From JAPLKX01 sp035530195 (GTDB taxonomy: Bacteria; Hydrogenedentota; Hydrogenedentia; Hydrogenedentales; SLHB01), in assembly GCA_035530195.1 (NCBI GenBank), contig DATKVG010000177.1, positions 1-35,218 of the forward strand: 35,218 nt of DNA, in the 5' to 3' direction. The position numbers and the translations under genes were made by a program. Shown piece after piece: positions 6,867-14,575 of this stretch; the first letter of the stretch is position 1; every line of letters starts with the position of its first letter. The notes beneath the pieces are model-generated. The model was not told the origin of the DNA. It searched no databases and was given only the letters and a program-made list of their open reading frames with translations.

Positions 6867-7904
6867 ATGGTTAGATTGGCCGAAGGCAACCTGCTTGAGG
6901 CGGATGCTGATGCTTTGGTGAACACCGTGAACTGCGTGGGGTTCATGGGCAAGGGCATCGCGCTGCAGTTCAAGCAGGCATTCCCGGAGAACTTCGATGC
7001 CTATCAGAAGGCGTGCCGCGCCGGTAAGGTGCAGCCTGGCCGGGTGCTTGTTTTCGAGACGGGAATGATGACCAATCCACGGTACATCATCAATTTCCCG
7101 ACCAAACGCCACTGGCGGGGTAATTCGCGTCTGGAGGACATCAAATCCGGGCTGACGGCGTTGACAGATGAAGTCCAGCGCTTGGGCGTCCGATCCATTG
7201 CCGTGCCACCACTGGGTTGCGGTTTGGGTGGGTTGGCTTGGGACACGGTACGCCCTCTGATCGAACAAGCATTCGCCGACCTTCCGGATATCGAGGTGTT
7301 GTTGTTCGCGCCGACGGGTACGCCGGAGGCCAAAACGATGCCGATTAGGACCGAGCCGGCCGAGATGACGGTCGCCCGTGCACTTTTGGTCAAGCTGATG
7401 GAACAGTACGCTTCGATGGCATACCGGCTGACTCTCCTTGAGATCCAGAAACTGGCTTATTTCCTTCAAGAAGCAGGGGAACCGTTGCGGCTCAAGTATG
7501 AGGCAGGGCATTATGGTCCGTACGCGCCGAACTTGAACAAGGTGCTGGAACGGATCGAAAGTCATTTCACTCGTGGATATGGCGATAGCCAGAGGCCCGA
7601 TGTTGAAATTGACCTTTTGCCGGGAGCCGTTGAGAAAGCTGATGCTTTTCTACAAGTGCATCCCGATTCACGTGATCGGCTGACGCGGGTTGCGGAGGTC
7701 ATCGAAGGCTTCGAGACACCCTACGGCATGGAACTGCTGTCGTCGATTCATTGGGTGGTCCGGCATGCGGAAAACCCGGCAAGGACCGCTGATGAGGCCA
7801 TCGAGGCGGTTCATGCGTGGAGTGAGCGGAAACGGAAGGTGTTCAAGACGGAGCATCTTCGTGTGGCGTGGAACCGTCTCGATGAGTGCGGCTGGCTGAA
7901 CTGA
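6867..7904 (+). CDS. darG: DarG antitoxin: macrodomain plus DarT-binding C-terminal domain
   Basis: The 345-residue product begins with a macrodomain (about residues 1-155): GNLLEADADALVNTVNCVG, FMGKGIALQFKQAFP, NFPTKRHW, and PPLGCGLGGLAW for ribose binding. Counting from the ATG at 6867 places Asn22 and Lys80 exactly where the key residues of the Thermus DarG macrodomain fall as I recall them. That and the GAGGGA ribosome-binding site 8 nt upstream favour this start over the GTG/ATG codons at 6837-6852. The macrodomain removes ADP-ribose from thymidine in DNA. The C-terminal half (about 165-345) resembles SocA/Panacea-type antitoxin folds (LEIQKLAYFLQEAG, HYGPYAPNLNKVL) and probably binds DarT directly. 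Both domains appear intact, so the pair is likely functional. Confidence 0.92.
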   Translation: MVRLAEGNLLEADADALVNTVNCVGFMGKGIALQFKQAFPENFDAYQKACRAGKVQPGRVLVFETGMMTNPRYIINFPTKRHWRGNSRLEDIKSGLTALTDEVQRLGVRSIAVPPLGCGLGGLAWDTVRPLIEQAFADLPDIEVLLFAPTGTPEAKTMPIRTEPAEMTVARALLVKLMEQYASMAYRLTLLEIQKLAYFLQEAGEPLRLKYEAGHYGPYAPNLNKVLERIESHFTRGYGDSQRPDVEIDLLPGAVEKADAFLQVHPDSRDRLTRVAEVIEGFETPYGMELLSSIHWVVRHAENPARTADEAIEAVHAWSERKRKVFKTEHLRVAWNRLDECGWLN

Positions 7905-8250
7905 ACTCCTTTTGCGGGGGAGCCCTGTCCATGAACGCAATCCGGTGGGAGTATGATCTTGTCGAGCCCCGCATTCTGTGAGCAGTTGCACCGGATGGAC
8001 GAGCTCCGGTGGAGACCAACACAACTCGCTCTTGCGTACCACAGCGCCCCGTACCTGCACGCCAATTCTTAGCTTGCTTCAGCAAGCTCCCGACCTTCTT
8101 CGGTCGGCCTTTGCACCCATCTTTCAGACATGGCTCACCCCTTTTCATTAGCGCGCTTCAACGCCGCTTCAGACTGTTTCGGCCGCAAGATGAAAGTCGG
8201 ACCGATTCGCTGTAAGATGAAGCAAACGTCACGTTCAAGGAAAGGGGCTC
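7905..8250. other. Intergenic stretch with two adjacent small hairpins
   Basis: No convincing gene is seen in these 346 bases. Two perfect 6-bp hairpins lie 2 nt apart: GCTTGC-TTCA-GCAAGC (8071-8086) and CCGACC-TTCTTCC-GGTCGG (8089-8107). Neither has a T-tract. They fall between the toxin-antitoxin module and the GH20 gene and may mark the end of the acquired segment. Confidence 0.5.
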
Positions 8251-10245
8251 ATGATGAGTGTGATTTCATTTGTAACGGTTCTGGCACTTATGGCCGGTGG
8301 CAATCCCGGCAACGTATTCAACGATCTCCTGCCGCGGCCGCAACAGGTCGAAATCCGCAACGACGTGTTCACTCTGCCCGACACCCCGCTCGGGTTTATC
8401 ATTCAGGCGCCGGATAAAGAGGCCGCAGACCGGCTTCAGGCGCGGTTGCGCGAGATGCAGGCGCGGCTCGGAATCTCGCGCGGCATCGATATCTCCGAAT
8501 TCCCGGCCGCCGGCACGTTCGGCCTCGCCATCTTCGCCGGCGACGCCACACCCGGCCCCGTCAGCCCCGACCTGCCCGAGGCCGCGGCGGGGGCGCCCAC
8601 GGCCAATCGCGAAGGGTACGTCCTCGAGATCAGCCCGGCCGGCATCCGCGTCGCCGCCAAGGCCGAGCAAGGCCTGTTCTACGGGATGATGACGGCGGAG
8701 CAGTTGCTCGAGAGCGCGCGCGTCCACAAGCTCGACACCATCCCCTGCGCCCGGATCGCCGACTGGCCCGCGCTCGAGATGCGCGGCTTCCACGAAGACT
8801 ACGGGCGCGACCAGTTGCCAACCGTCGAGGACCACAAGCGCACCGTGCGCACGCTCGCACAGTTCAAGATGAACACCCACCTCTGGTTCATCGAGAGCGA
8901 CCATTTTGTCTACAAGTTCGACCCGGAACTCGGCTCGAGTCATGACCGGTTCACGTTCGACGAGTTGCGCGAAGTCGCCGAATACGCCAAAGACTACTAC
9001 ATCGAAGTGATCCCCGTTGTCGAGTTGCTCGCCCATATGGAAAACACCCTCAGCGATCCCAAGTACGCCCATCTCGCCGAAAAGGAAGGTGCGGGTACCA
9101 TCTGCCCCACCTCCGAGGAAAGCTTCAAGTTCGTCCAGAACATCATCAACGAGATCGCCCCCAATTTCCCCGGCAAATATTTTCACTGCGCCCTCGACGA
9201 GAGCCAGGAGGTCGGCAAAGGAAAGAGCGCCGGCGCCATCAAGGAAAAGGGAGTCGAGCGCGTCTATGCCGATTACTACACCCGCCTCGACGACACCGTC
9301 AAAGCCAACGGCAAAACCATGATGATGTACGCCGACATCGTTCTCAACCACCCCAACGTCATCCCCATGCTGCCCCGCGACATCGTCATGATGTATTGGG
9401 ACTACGCGGTCAAAGATGATCATCCCGGCCTCGAATCGCTCGTCAAAAGCGGGTTCACCACCGTCTCGCTCTCCGGCATATGGGACTGGGCGAACCTCTA
9501 CCCGATGTACGCATACTCGCTGAAAAACATCGAGCAGATTGCCGCCAAGACCGCGCAACAAAAAGCCCTGGGCACGTTCGTCTCGAACTGGGGCGACTGG
9601 AACCTCGGCGCGGCCGGCGCCAACCTCAGCGAGGTGACGTATTACGGCGCTATTTATTGCGGCGCGCAAGGTTGGAAGCCCGATCCCATCCCGATGGACG
9701 CCTATTCGGCCGCGTTCGCCGCGCAGTTTTTCGGCGCAGGGCGCGACGATGCCGGCGAGGCCCTCACGCTGCTGGCGAAAGCCCAGGGCGACTCGCTGTA
9801 TGGCCATCAGAAGGCGCGGCGCATGTCCGTGAGCGACCCTGCCGAGCAAATCCCCGCGATGGCCGCGGCCTCCGAGGCCGACATCGAGTACTGGCAAAAC
9901 ATGAAAGAGTGCGCGGGCCGCACCCACGTCTTGCTCAAGAAATCGGCCCCGCGCCTCAACGCCGACTACTTGCGCAGCCACGATCTCTGCGCCAGAATGC
10001 TCGAACTCGCCGCCGATCTCGCACTCCAATACCGCGACACCGCGCTCGAGCAAAAACAGCCCGATTTCAACGGCCGCGCTCACGCCCAAAAATACCAGGC
10101 ACTCAAAGAGCGCCAATGGGCCCTATGGCAGGAATACCGCGACGTCTACCTCGCCACCAACAAACCCATCAACATCCGCTACCTCATCACCGCCTGGGAA
10201 AACTCCCAGAAAGGGCTCGACAAACTAATCACCGATCTCCAATAA
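8251..10245 (+). CDS. GH20-like beta-N-acetylhexosaminidase
   Basis: This 664-residue protein has a short hydrophobic N-terminus (possible signal, residues 4-16). A GH20b-type accessory domain follows (about 25-165, LLPRPQQVEIRNDVF ... EQGLFYGMMTAEQLL). The TIM barrel starts at DWPALEMRGFHEDYGR (171-186). The Asp-Glu pair D316-E317 in FHCALDESQE occupies the GH20 catalytic position, where typical enzymes have HxGGDE. A helical C-terminal region follows from about residue 500. GH20 enzymes remove terminal GlcNAc or GalNAc using the substrate acetamide as nucleophile. The start at 8251 follows AAGGAAAGGGG closely; ATG 8254 is equally possible. It is monocistronic, with a strong terminator. The changed catalytic motif leaves substrate and activity open. 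Confidence 0.8.
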   Translation: MMSVISFVTVLALMAGGNPGNVFNDLLPRPQQVEIRNDVFTLPDTPLGFIIQAPDKEAADRLQARLREMQARLGISRGIDISEFPAAGTFGLAIFAGDATPGPVSPDLPEAAAGAPTANREGYVLEISPAGIRVAAKAEQGLFYGMMTAEQLLESARVHKLDTIPCARIADWPALEMRGFHEDYGRDQLPTVEDHKRTVRTLAQFKMNTHLWFIESDHFVYKFDPELGSSHDRFTFDELREVAEYAKDYYIEVIPVVELLAHMENTLSDPKYAHLAEKEGAGTICPTSEESFKFVQNIINEIAPNFPGKYFHCALDESQEVGKGKSAGAIKEKGVERVYADYYTRLDDTVKANGKTMMMYADIVLNHPNVIPMLPRDIVMMYWDYAVKDDHPGLESLVKSGFTTVSLSGIWDWANLYPMYAYSLKNIEQIAAKTAQQKALGTFVSNWGDWNLGAAGANLSEVTYYGAIYCGAQGWKPDPIPMDAYSAAFAAQFFGAGRDDAGEALTLLAKAQGDSLYGHQKARRMSVSDPAEQIPAMAAASEADIEYWQNMKECAGRTHVLLKKSAPRLNADYLRSHDLCARMLELAADLALQYRDTALEQKQPDFNGRAHAQKYQALKERQWALWQEYRDVYLATNKPINIRYLITAWENSQKGLDKLITDLQ

Positions 10246-10252
10246 TTCGCTG

Positions 10253-10287
10253 GGACGCCCCCTGCCGTTCAGGGGGCGTCCTTTTCT
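10253..10287 (+). terminator. Rho-independent terminator after the GH20 gene
   Basis: A perfect 12-bp stem, GGACGCCCCCTG / CAGGGGGCGTCC, with a 5-nt loop is followed by TTTTCTT. It begins 8 nt after the stop codon. The stem belongs to the GGGACGC family also seen at 1136 and 31088. Confidence 0.92.
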
Positions 10288-10384
10288 TGGGGGGCATTTC
10301 GGCTAATCGCGGCCAACAGCGGCGGAAAAAGATCAAGTCACAAGTTGCGGCTCTCTGCGTATATACTCAAAAGGAGGCCACGAC

Positions 10385-13300
10385 ATGTTCACGAGCATCC
10401 AGAGCGACGGGGGCGTGATCCGCAAAGTCTTGCGGGGGCAAACGGATGCATTCCGGGTGCTGGTGGAACGGTACGGCAACGTCGTGTACGGCGTGGCGTA
10501 CGCTCGTATCGGCAATGCCGCGGATGCGGAGGAAATCGCGCAGGTTGCGTTCGTGCGACTGTATCAGTGGCTGGACCGTGTTGCGGGGCGGCGGACGGTC
10601 GGGCCGTGGCTGGTGGAAGTGGCGCGGAACGCGGCAACGGACCTGCTGCGCCGGCGTGAACGGGAAGTTTCGCTGGATGATCTCTCCGGTGAGGTGGCGG
10701 CAGTGCGGGCACACGACCATGCGCGGGACGAAGTGTGCCGGGTGGTGTGGGAACAACTGGGCGGCCTGGACGACCTGCACCGTGAAGTCCTCATTCTGCA
10801 TTATTTCGAGGGGAAGAAGACCGGCGAAATCGCGCGGCTACTCCAGATTTCTCCGGCGGCCGCCAGGAAGCGGCTGGAGCGCTCGCGCTACGAACTGGGA
10901 CGGCGCGTGGCCGCGATGGTGGGAGAGACAACGTCTGCCAGGGGCAAAGAGTTCGCGCGTGTCCACAAAGTTATGGCGGCTATCGGCGTTGCCCGGGCCG
11001 CATGGCAGCCGTCGGCGGCGTTGTCGGTTTCGGGCGCGGCCATTGTCGGGGTGAGCACGGCCAAGGTCGTGACGGGCGTGGCCGCGGTAGCCGTCTTGGT
11101 CGGGCTGAGCCTTCTGGTGGGCTGGCGGTATATAAACCGGCCCTATGACACGCAGAACATCACCCAGAAGAGCGAGTTTGTGACGCGGCCGGAACCCGCC
11201 GCAACGGAGGCAGCCGCGCCGCCGGTTGCCGCTGAGAAAGAAGAGGCGGTGTTGGATGCCGCCACGGGGCAGGCGGCTTCACGCGCGGCGAAACCTACCG
11301 CGGCTTTTCGCGGCCTTGTGCTTGATAATGCGCTGAAACCTGTGGCGGGTGCGACCGTCAAGATTGACAACCAGCAGGCCCTCAGAAATTTTCAAAACTT
11401 CTCGAAGAATGGGGAAGGCCCGTACTCGATTGAACCCGTGGAAGTCTCGCAGTCCACAACGGCTGACGGCACATTCTGTTTTGAGCAAGTGCCTGTGGCC
11501 GCCAACGACCTGTTCGGCCAGGTCCGCATCTCTGCCGAGAAGAACTACGCGTACGCCGAAGTTATTGTGAGTTGTGTGGGGGGTGCTGGCGACACATATT
11601 GCGAACTGGTGCTGGAACCGGCGGCGATTGTGGAGGGGCGCGTTGTGGATGCGTCAGGGGTTGGGCTCGGCGATGCGAAAGTGATGGTGTGCAGCGATTC
11701 AGTTGGCAGGTACTTGCCACGCCCGTTTGAAATTGAGGCTAACGGAACATTTCTGGCCGGACCCCTGACGCCCGGCTATTACAACGTCATTTCGGACTGC
11801 CCCGGCTTTTCCAAAAAGAACGAGATGTGTTGCTTTATGCCGGGCCGCCAACGGCTGACCATTCAGATGACCTCCGGCGGATGTTCAATCTCAGGCCGTC
11901 TTACCAGCCGGCCCGATGGCCGGCCTATTGCAGGCGCAACTCTTTCATCCTGGTGCAGAAACCGTCCGTCCTACTCGGGAACAACCGACGGTGCGGGCCG
12001 ATTCGACATTTTCGGCATCGAACCCGACACGTATCGGCTCCGCTTAAGCGACGGCGATCCCTGGGTGATTGCGGAATCACCGGAGGTTGTCGTGCTGGAA
12101 GGGGAGGCGGTGACGGGGGTGGAAGTCCAGGCGGTCCGGGGGGCGTATGTTTCCGGGCGGGTACTGGATGAGAAAACAGGCGAGCCTGTGCCGCGCATTC
12201 AAATGCGATTTGACGCGCCGGAGGGTGGCGGGTTTGGCACGGGCACATACCCCCAGACTTTCACGGACGACCAAGGTGCATATTCGCTCGGGCCGCTCGT
12301 GCCCGGCCGGTACCGGGTGTTGCTGTGGGGCGATTTCTTGACGGAAACTTCTTACACGCTTCCCTCGTTTGCCGACGTGGCGGGTGTGGATTTTAAGGTG
12401 GCGCACGACGCCGCCGTCACCGGTACGGTCGTGGATTACGAAGGCAGGCCCGTGGCCGGAGCGTCCGTGGTCGCCGCGTCCGCAGAACAGCAGCATTTTG
12501 CCACCACGGACTCCGAAGGCCGATTCTCAATCCGGCTTGCCAAGAGGCACCTTCCCACTCGGCTGCAAGCGTACTCATTGGGCCGCGCCAGCGAAGAGGT
12601 CGGCCCTGTCCGCGGCGATTCGGACCATCGGCTCACGCTGCTCCCGGCCTCGCGGATTGAAGGGACGGTGGTCGACCAGTCGGGACGGCCGCAGCCGGAC
12701 ATGTTGGTACAGGTGGAGATCAACGGCCCTCTGTGGTACCCGGGGAACGGAATAGACGGATCTGCGGCCACGACCTCGGCGACGGGGCTGTTCCGCGTCG
12801 ACTTTGTCCTGCCCGGCGCGCATACCCTTAACGTCTATGCCGGCAGTTCGCCCGTCGGTTACCCTGTGGCGACGGCGGACGTCACCGTGCGGGAAGGCGA
12901 AACCTTGCACGCCCGCCTCGTGATTAATACCCAGGGGTTGGGGCAAGTCGAGGGGTTTGTGCTTTCGAACGGAGCGCCGATGCCGGGCGTGGGCGTGGGA
13001 GCGAATTGCGATGGCGAGGAGTGGGTGGGTTCGGCGCACGATCTGACCGATGTGGATGGTTTTTATCGCATCACCAAACTGCGTCCGGGCAGGCTGACGG
13101 TGTCTCTGAGGGTGAGCACGGCTGACGGCGGCCGGACGCAGCGGGCCGAGGAAATCGATCTGGCGGCCGGCGAGACATGCAGAGTTGATTTCGATCTGGG
13201 CGAAACCAGCTATGGAATCGAAGGCTACGTCACGCAAAGCGGCATCGACTTCTACCCGCAGGTTATTGTCTATCCGACAGGTTCGACCGGCGACGCCGAC

Positions 13301-13798
13301 AAAATGACCTTCGAATGCGGCGCCGGCGGTTATTACCAGGCCAGCCAACTGCGCGAAGGCATGTACGACGTCGAAGTGCACGATTTGTTCAACCCCAAAA
13401 TCATCCATGCGGTCCGCCGCGAGGTGCAGACGCACGCCGGCGAAATGGTCCGCTGTGATTTCGAAATACTCGCTGGCGCAATCGAAGGTACTGTGGGAAG
13501 GTTGCGGCAGAATGAGGTTGCCCACGTTGCCGTCTTCCCCGATACGACCGACTTCTCCATTATTTCCGCTGCGCTGGGCAACGACCTCATCGCCGAGACC
13601 GTGGTAAAGCCGGGAGAAGAGTTCCGGTTCAACGGCCTGCCCCCCGGCGTTTACTACCTCGGGGCCGTAGCCGTGCCAGCCGGCAGCGAGTCCGACAGCG
13701 CTGCCGTCCTCACGGCGGTGTCAAAAGGGCGCGCCGTAGTCCAGCCGGTGGAGGTCGCTCCGGCCCAGACGGCCATACTGGATCTGCTGCTGCCATAA
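10385..13798 (+). CDS. ECF-type sigma factor fused to a membrane helix and nine carboxypeptidase-regulatory-like repeats
   Basis: This single 1137-residue frame joins several parts. Residues 20-90 form sigma region 2 (DAFRVLVERYGNVVYGVAYARIGNAADAEEIAQVAFVRLY ... PWLVEVARNAATDLLRRR). Residues 118-172 form sigma region 4 (LHREVLILHYFEGKKTGEIARLLQISPAAARKRLERSR). A membrane helix spans about 228-248. An Ala/Pro/Glu-rich linker precedes nine beta-sandwich modules of about 85-110 residues. These start near 307, 416, 502, 588, 677, 758, 855, 945 and 1033, each with a V/I-x-G-x-V...G-x-P-V-x-G-A-x-V pattern. The sigma part would be cytoplasmic and the repeats outside. A tethered sigma factor could couple an envelope signal to transcription, perhaps after proteolytic release; this is inference. 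Similar fusions are annotated in Planctomycetes-like genomes. AAAGGAGG lies 7 nt before the ATG. Confidence 0.85.
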   Translation: MFTSIQSDGGVIRKVLRGQTDAFRVLVERYGNVVYGVAYARIGNAADAEEIAQVAFVRLYQWLDRVAGRRTVGPWLVEVARNAATDLLRRREREVSLDDLSGEVAAVRAHDHARDEVCRVVWEQLGGLDDLHREVLILHYFEGKKTGEIARLLQISPAAARKRLERSRYELGRRVAAMVGETTSARGKEFARVHKVMAAIGVARAAWQPSAALSVSGAAIVGVSTAKVVTGVAAVAVLVGLSLLVGWRYINRPYDTQNITQKSEFVTRPEPAATEAAAPPVAAEKEEAVLDAATGQAASRAAKPTAAFRGLVLDNALKPVAGATVKIDNQQALRNFQNFSKNGEGPYSIEPVEVSQSTTADGTFCFEQVPVAANDLFGQVRISAEKNYAYAEVIVSCVGGAGDTYCELVLEPAAIVEGRVVDASGVGLGDAKVMVCSDSVGRYLPRPFEIEANGTFLAGPLTPGYYNVISDCPGFSKKNEMCCFMPGRQRLTIQMTSGGCSISGRLTSRPDGRPIAGATLSSWCRNRPSYSGTTDGAGRFDIFGIEPDTYRLRLSDGDPWVIAESPEVVVLEGEAVTGVEVQAVRGAYVSGRVLDEKTGEPVPRIQMRFDAPEGGGFGTGTYPQTFTDDQGAYSLGPLVPGRYRVLLWGDFLTETSYTLPSFADVAGVDFKVAHDAAVTGTVVDYEGRPVAGASVVAASAEQQHFATTDSEGRFSIRLAKRHLPTRLQAYSLGRASEEVGPVRGDSDHRLTLLPASRIEGTVVDQSGRPQPDMLVQVEINGPLWYPGNGIDGSAATTSATGLFRVDFVLPGAHTLNVYAGSSPVGYPVATADVTVREGETLHARLVINTQGLGQVEGFVLSNGAPMPGVGVGANCDGEEWVGSAHDLTDVDGFYRITKLRPGRLTVSLRVSTADGGRTQRAEEIDLAAGETCRVDFDLGETSYGIEGYVTQSGIDFYPQVIVYPTGSTGDADKMTFECGAGGYYQASQLREGMYDVEVHDLFNPKIIHAVRREVQTHAGEMVRCDFEILAGAIEGTVGRLRQNEVAHVAVFPDTTDFSIISAALGNDLIAETVVKPGEEFRFNGLPPGVYYLGAVAVPAGSESDSAAVLTAVSKGRAVVQPVEVAPAQTAILDLLLP

Positions 13799-13894
13799 GT
13801 GCCACCTGTCAATCGTCAATACGCGCTGCCTTTCCATCCGGCAGATTACAAATTCTTAATCTGCCCGCCGCCTTTTACCTCCCCCCCACCATGC

Positions 13895-13900
13895 TATACT
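13895..13900 (+). promoter_or_regulatory. Candidate -10 box for a leaderless response-regulator mRNA
   Basis: TATACT sits 6 nt before the ATG at 13907 and no Shine-Dalgarno sequence is present, so the transcript may begin at the start codon. The -35 region is not recognisable. Confidence 0.4.
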
Positions 13901-13906
13901 CCCATC

Positions 13907-14575
13907 ATGAAAGTGCTGGTGGTAGAAGACGAAGACCGTATTTCGAGCTTCATCTCCAAGGGGCTCGAAGAGCAGGGGTTTCTCGTCGAATGCAGCCGCG
14001 ACGGCGACGAGGCCTACCGGCTGGCGACCACCCAGCAGTACGACGCCATCGTCCTCGACATCATGCTCCCCGGCCGCGACGGCCTCAGCATCCTGCAAAA
14101 CCTGCGCAAACAATCCAACCCCGTCCCCATCCTGTTGCTCACCGCGCGTTCCGAACTCGGCGAACGCGTCGAGGGCCTGAACTGCGGCGCCGACGATTAC
14201 ATGACCAAGCCGTTCTTCATCGAAGAACTCGTCGCCAGACTCCATGCATTGGCGCGCCGTGCGTCCGGCGAGCGGCTGAGCATCCTGCAGGCCGGCCCGC
14301 TTTCCGTAAACCTGATCACGCGCGAGGTGAAAGTGGCTGACACGCCCGTCCGCCTCACCGTGCGCGAGTTCAACCTGCTCGAGTACCTGATGCGGTCGCC
14401 CGGCAGAGTCCTGACCCGCACCCAGATCCTCGAACACGTATGGGGCTACGATTTCGACGTCGAAACCAACCTTATCGACGTCCACATCCAGCGCATGCGA
14501 AAAAAACTCGGCGCGCGCGCCGCCGCTTTCATTGAAACCGTCCGCGGCGTCGGATACAGGTTCATAAAACCATGA
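13907..14575 (+). CDS. OmpR/PhoB-family response regulator
   Basis: This 222-residue regulator has a receiver domain (1-115) with acidic pocket Glu7/Asp8, phosphoacceptor Asp51 (VLDIMLPGRDG) and Lys101 (TKPF). A winged-helix DNA-binding domain follows (about 125-222), with VRLTVREFNLLEYLMRSPGRVLTR and VDVHIQRMRKKL-like signatures. It is the cytoplasmic output of the pair with the downstream kinase, whose start overlaps its stop as ATGA. The ATG at 13907 is the family's normal start (MKVLVVEDED); the frame runs open upstream to 13799 but adds unrelated residues. Confidence 0.94.
   Translation: MKVLVVEDEDRISSFISKGLEEQGFLVECSRDGDEAYRLATTQQYDAIVLDIMLPGRDGLSILQNLRKQSNPVPILLLTARSELGERVEGLNCGADDYMTKPFFIEELVARLHALARRASGERLSILQAGPLSVNLITREVKVADTPVRLTVREFNLLEYLMRSPGRVLTRTQILEHVWGYDFDVETNLIDVHIQRMRKKLGARAAAFIETVRGVGYRFIKP

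Noticed and set aside
7843..8148. Minus-strand frame of about 100 codons after darG
   Set aside because: It overlaps the end of darG, has no recognised family and no ribosome-binding site.
8266..10116. 616-codon open frame on the minus strand
   Set aside because: It lies fully antisense to the GH20 gene, shows no domain pattern, and is explained by GC-rich codon bias. The opposite strand carries clear GH20 motifs.
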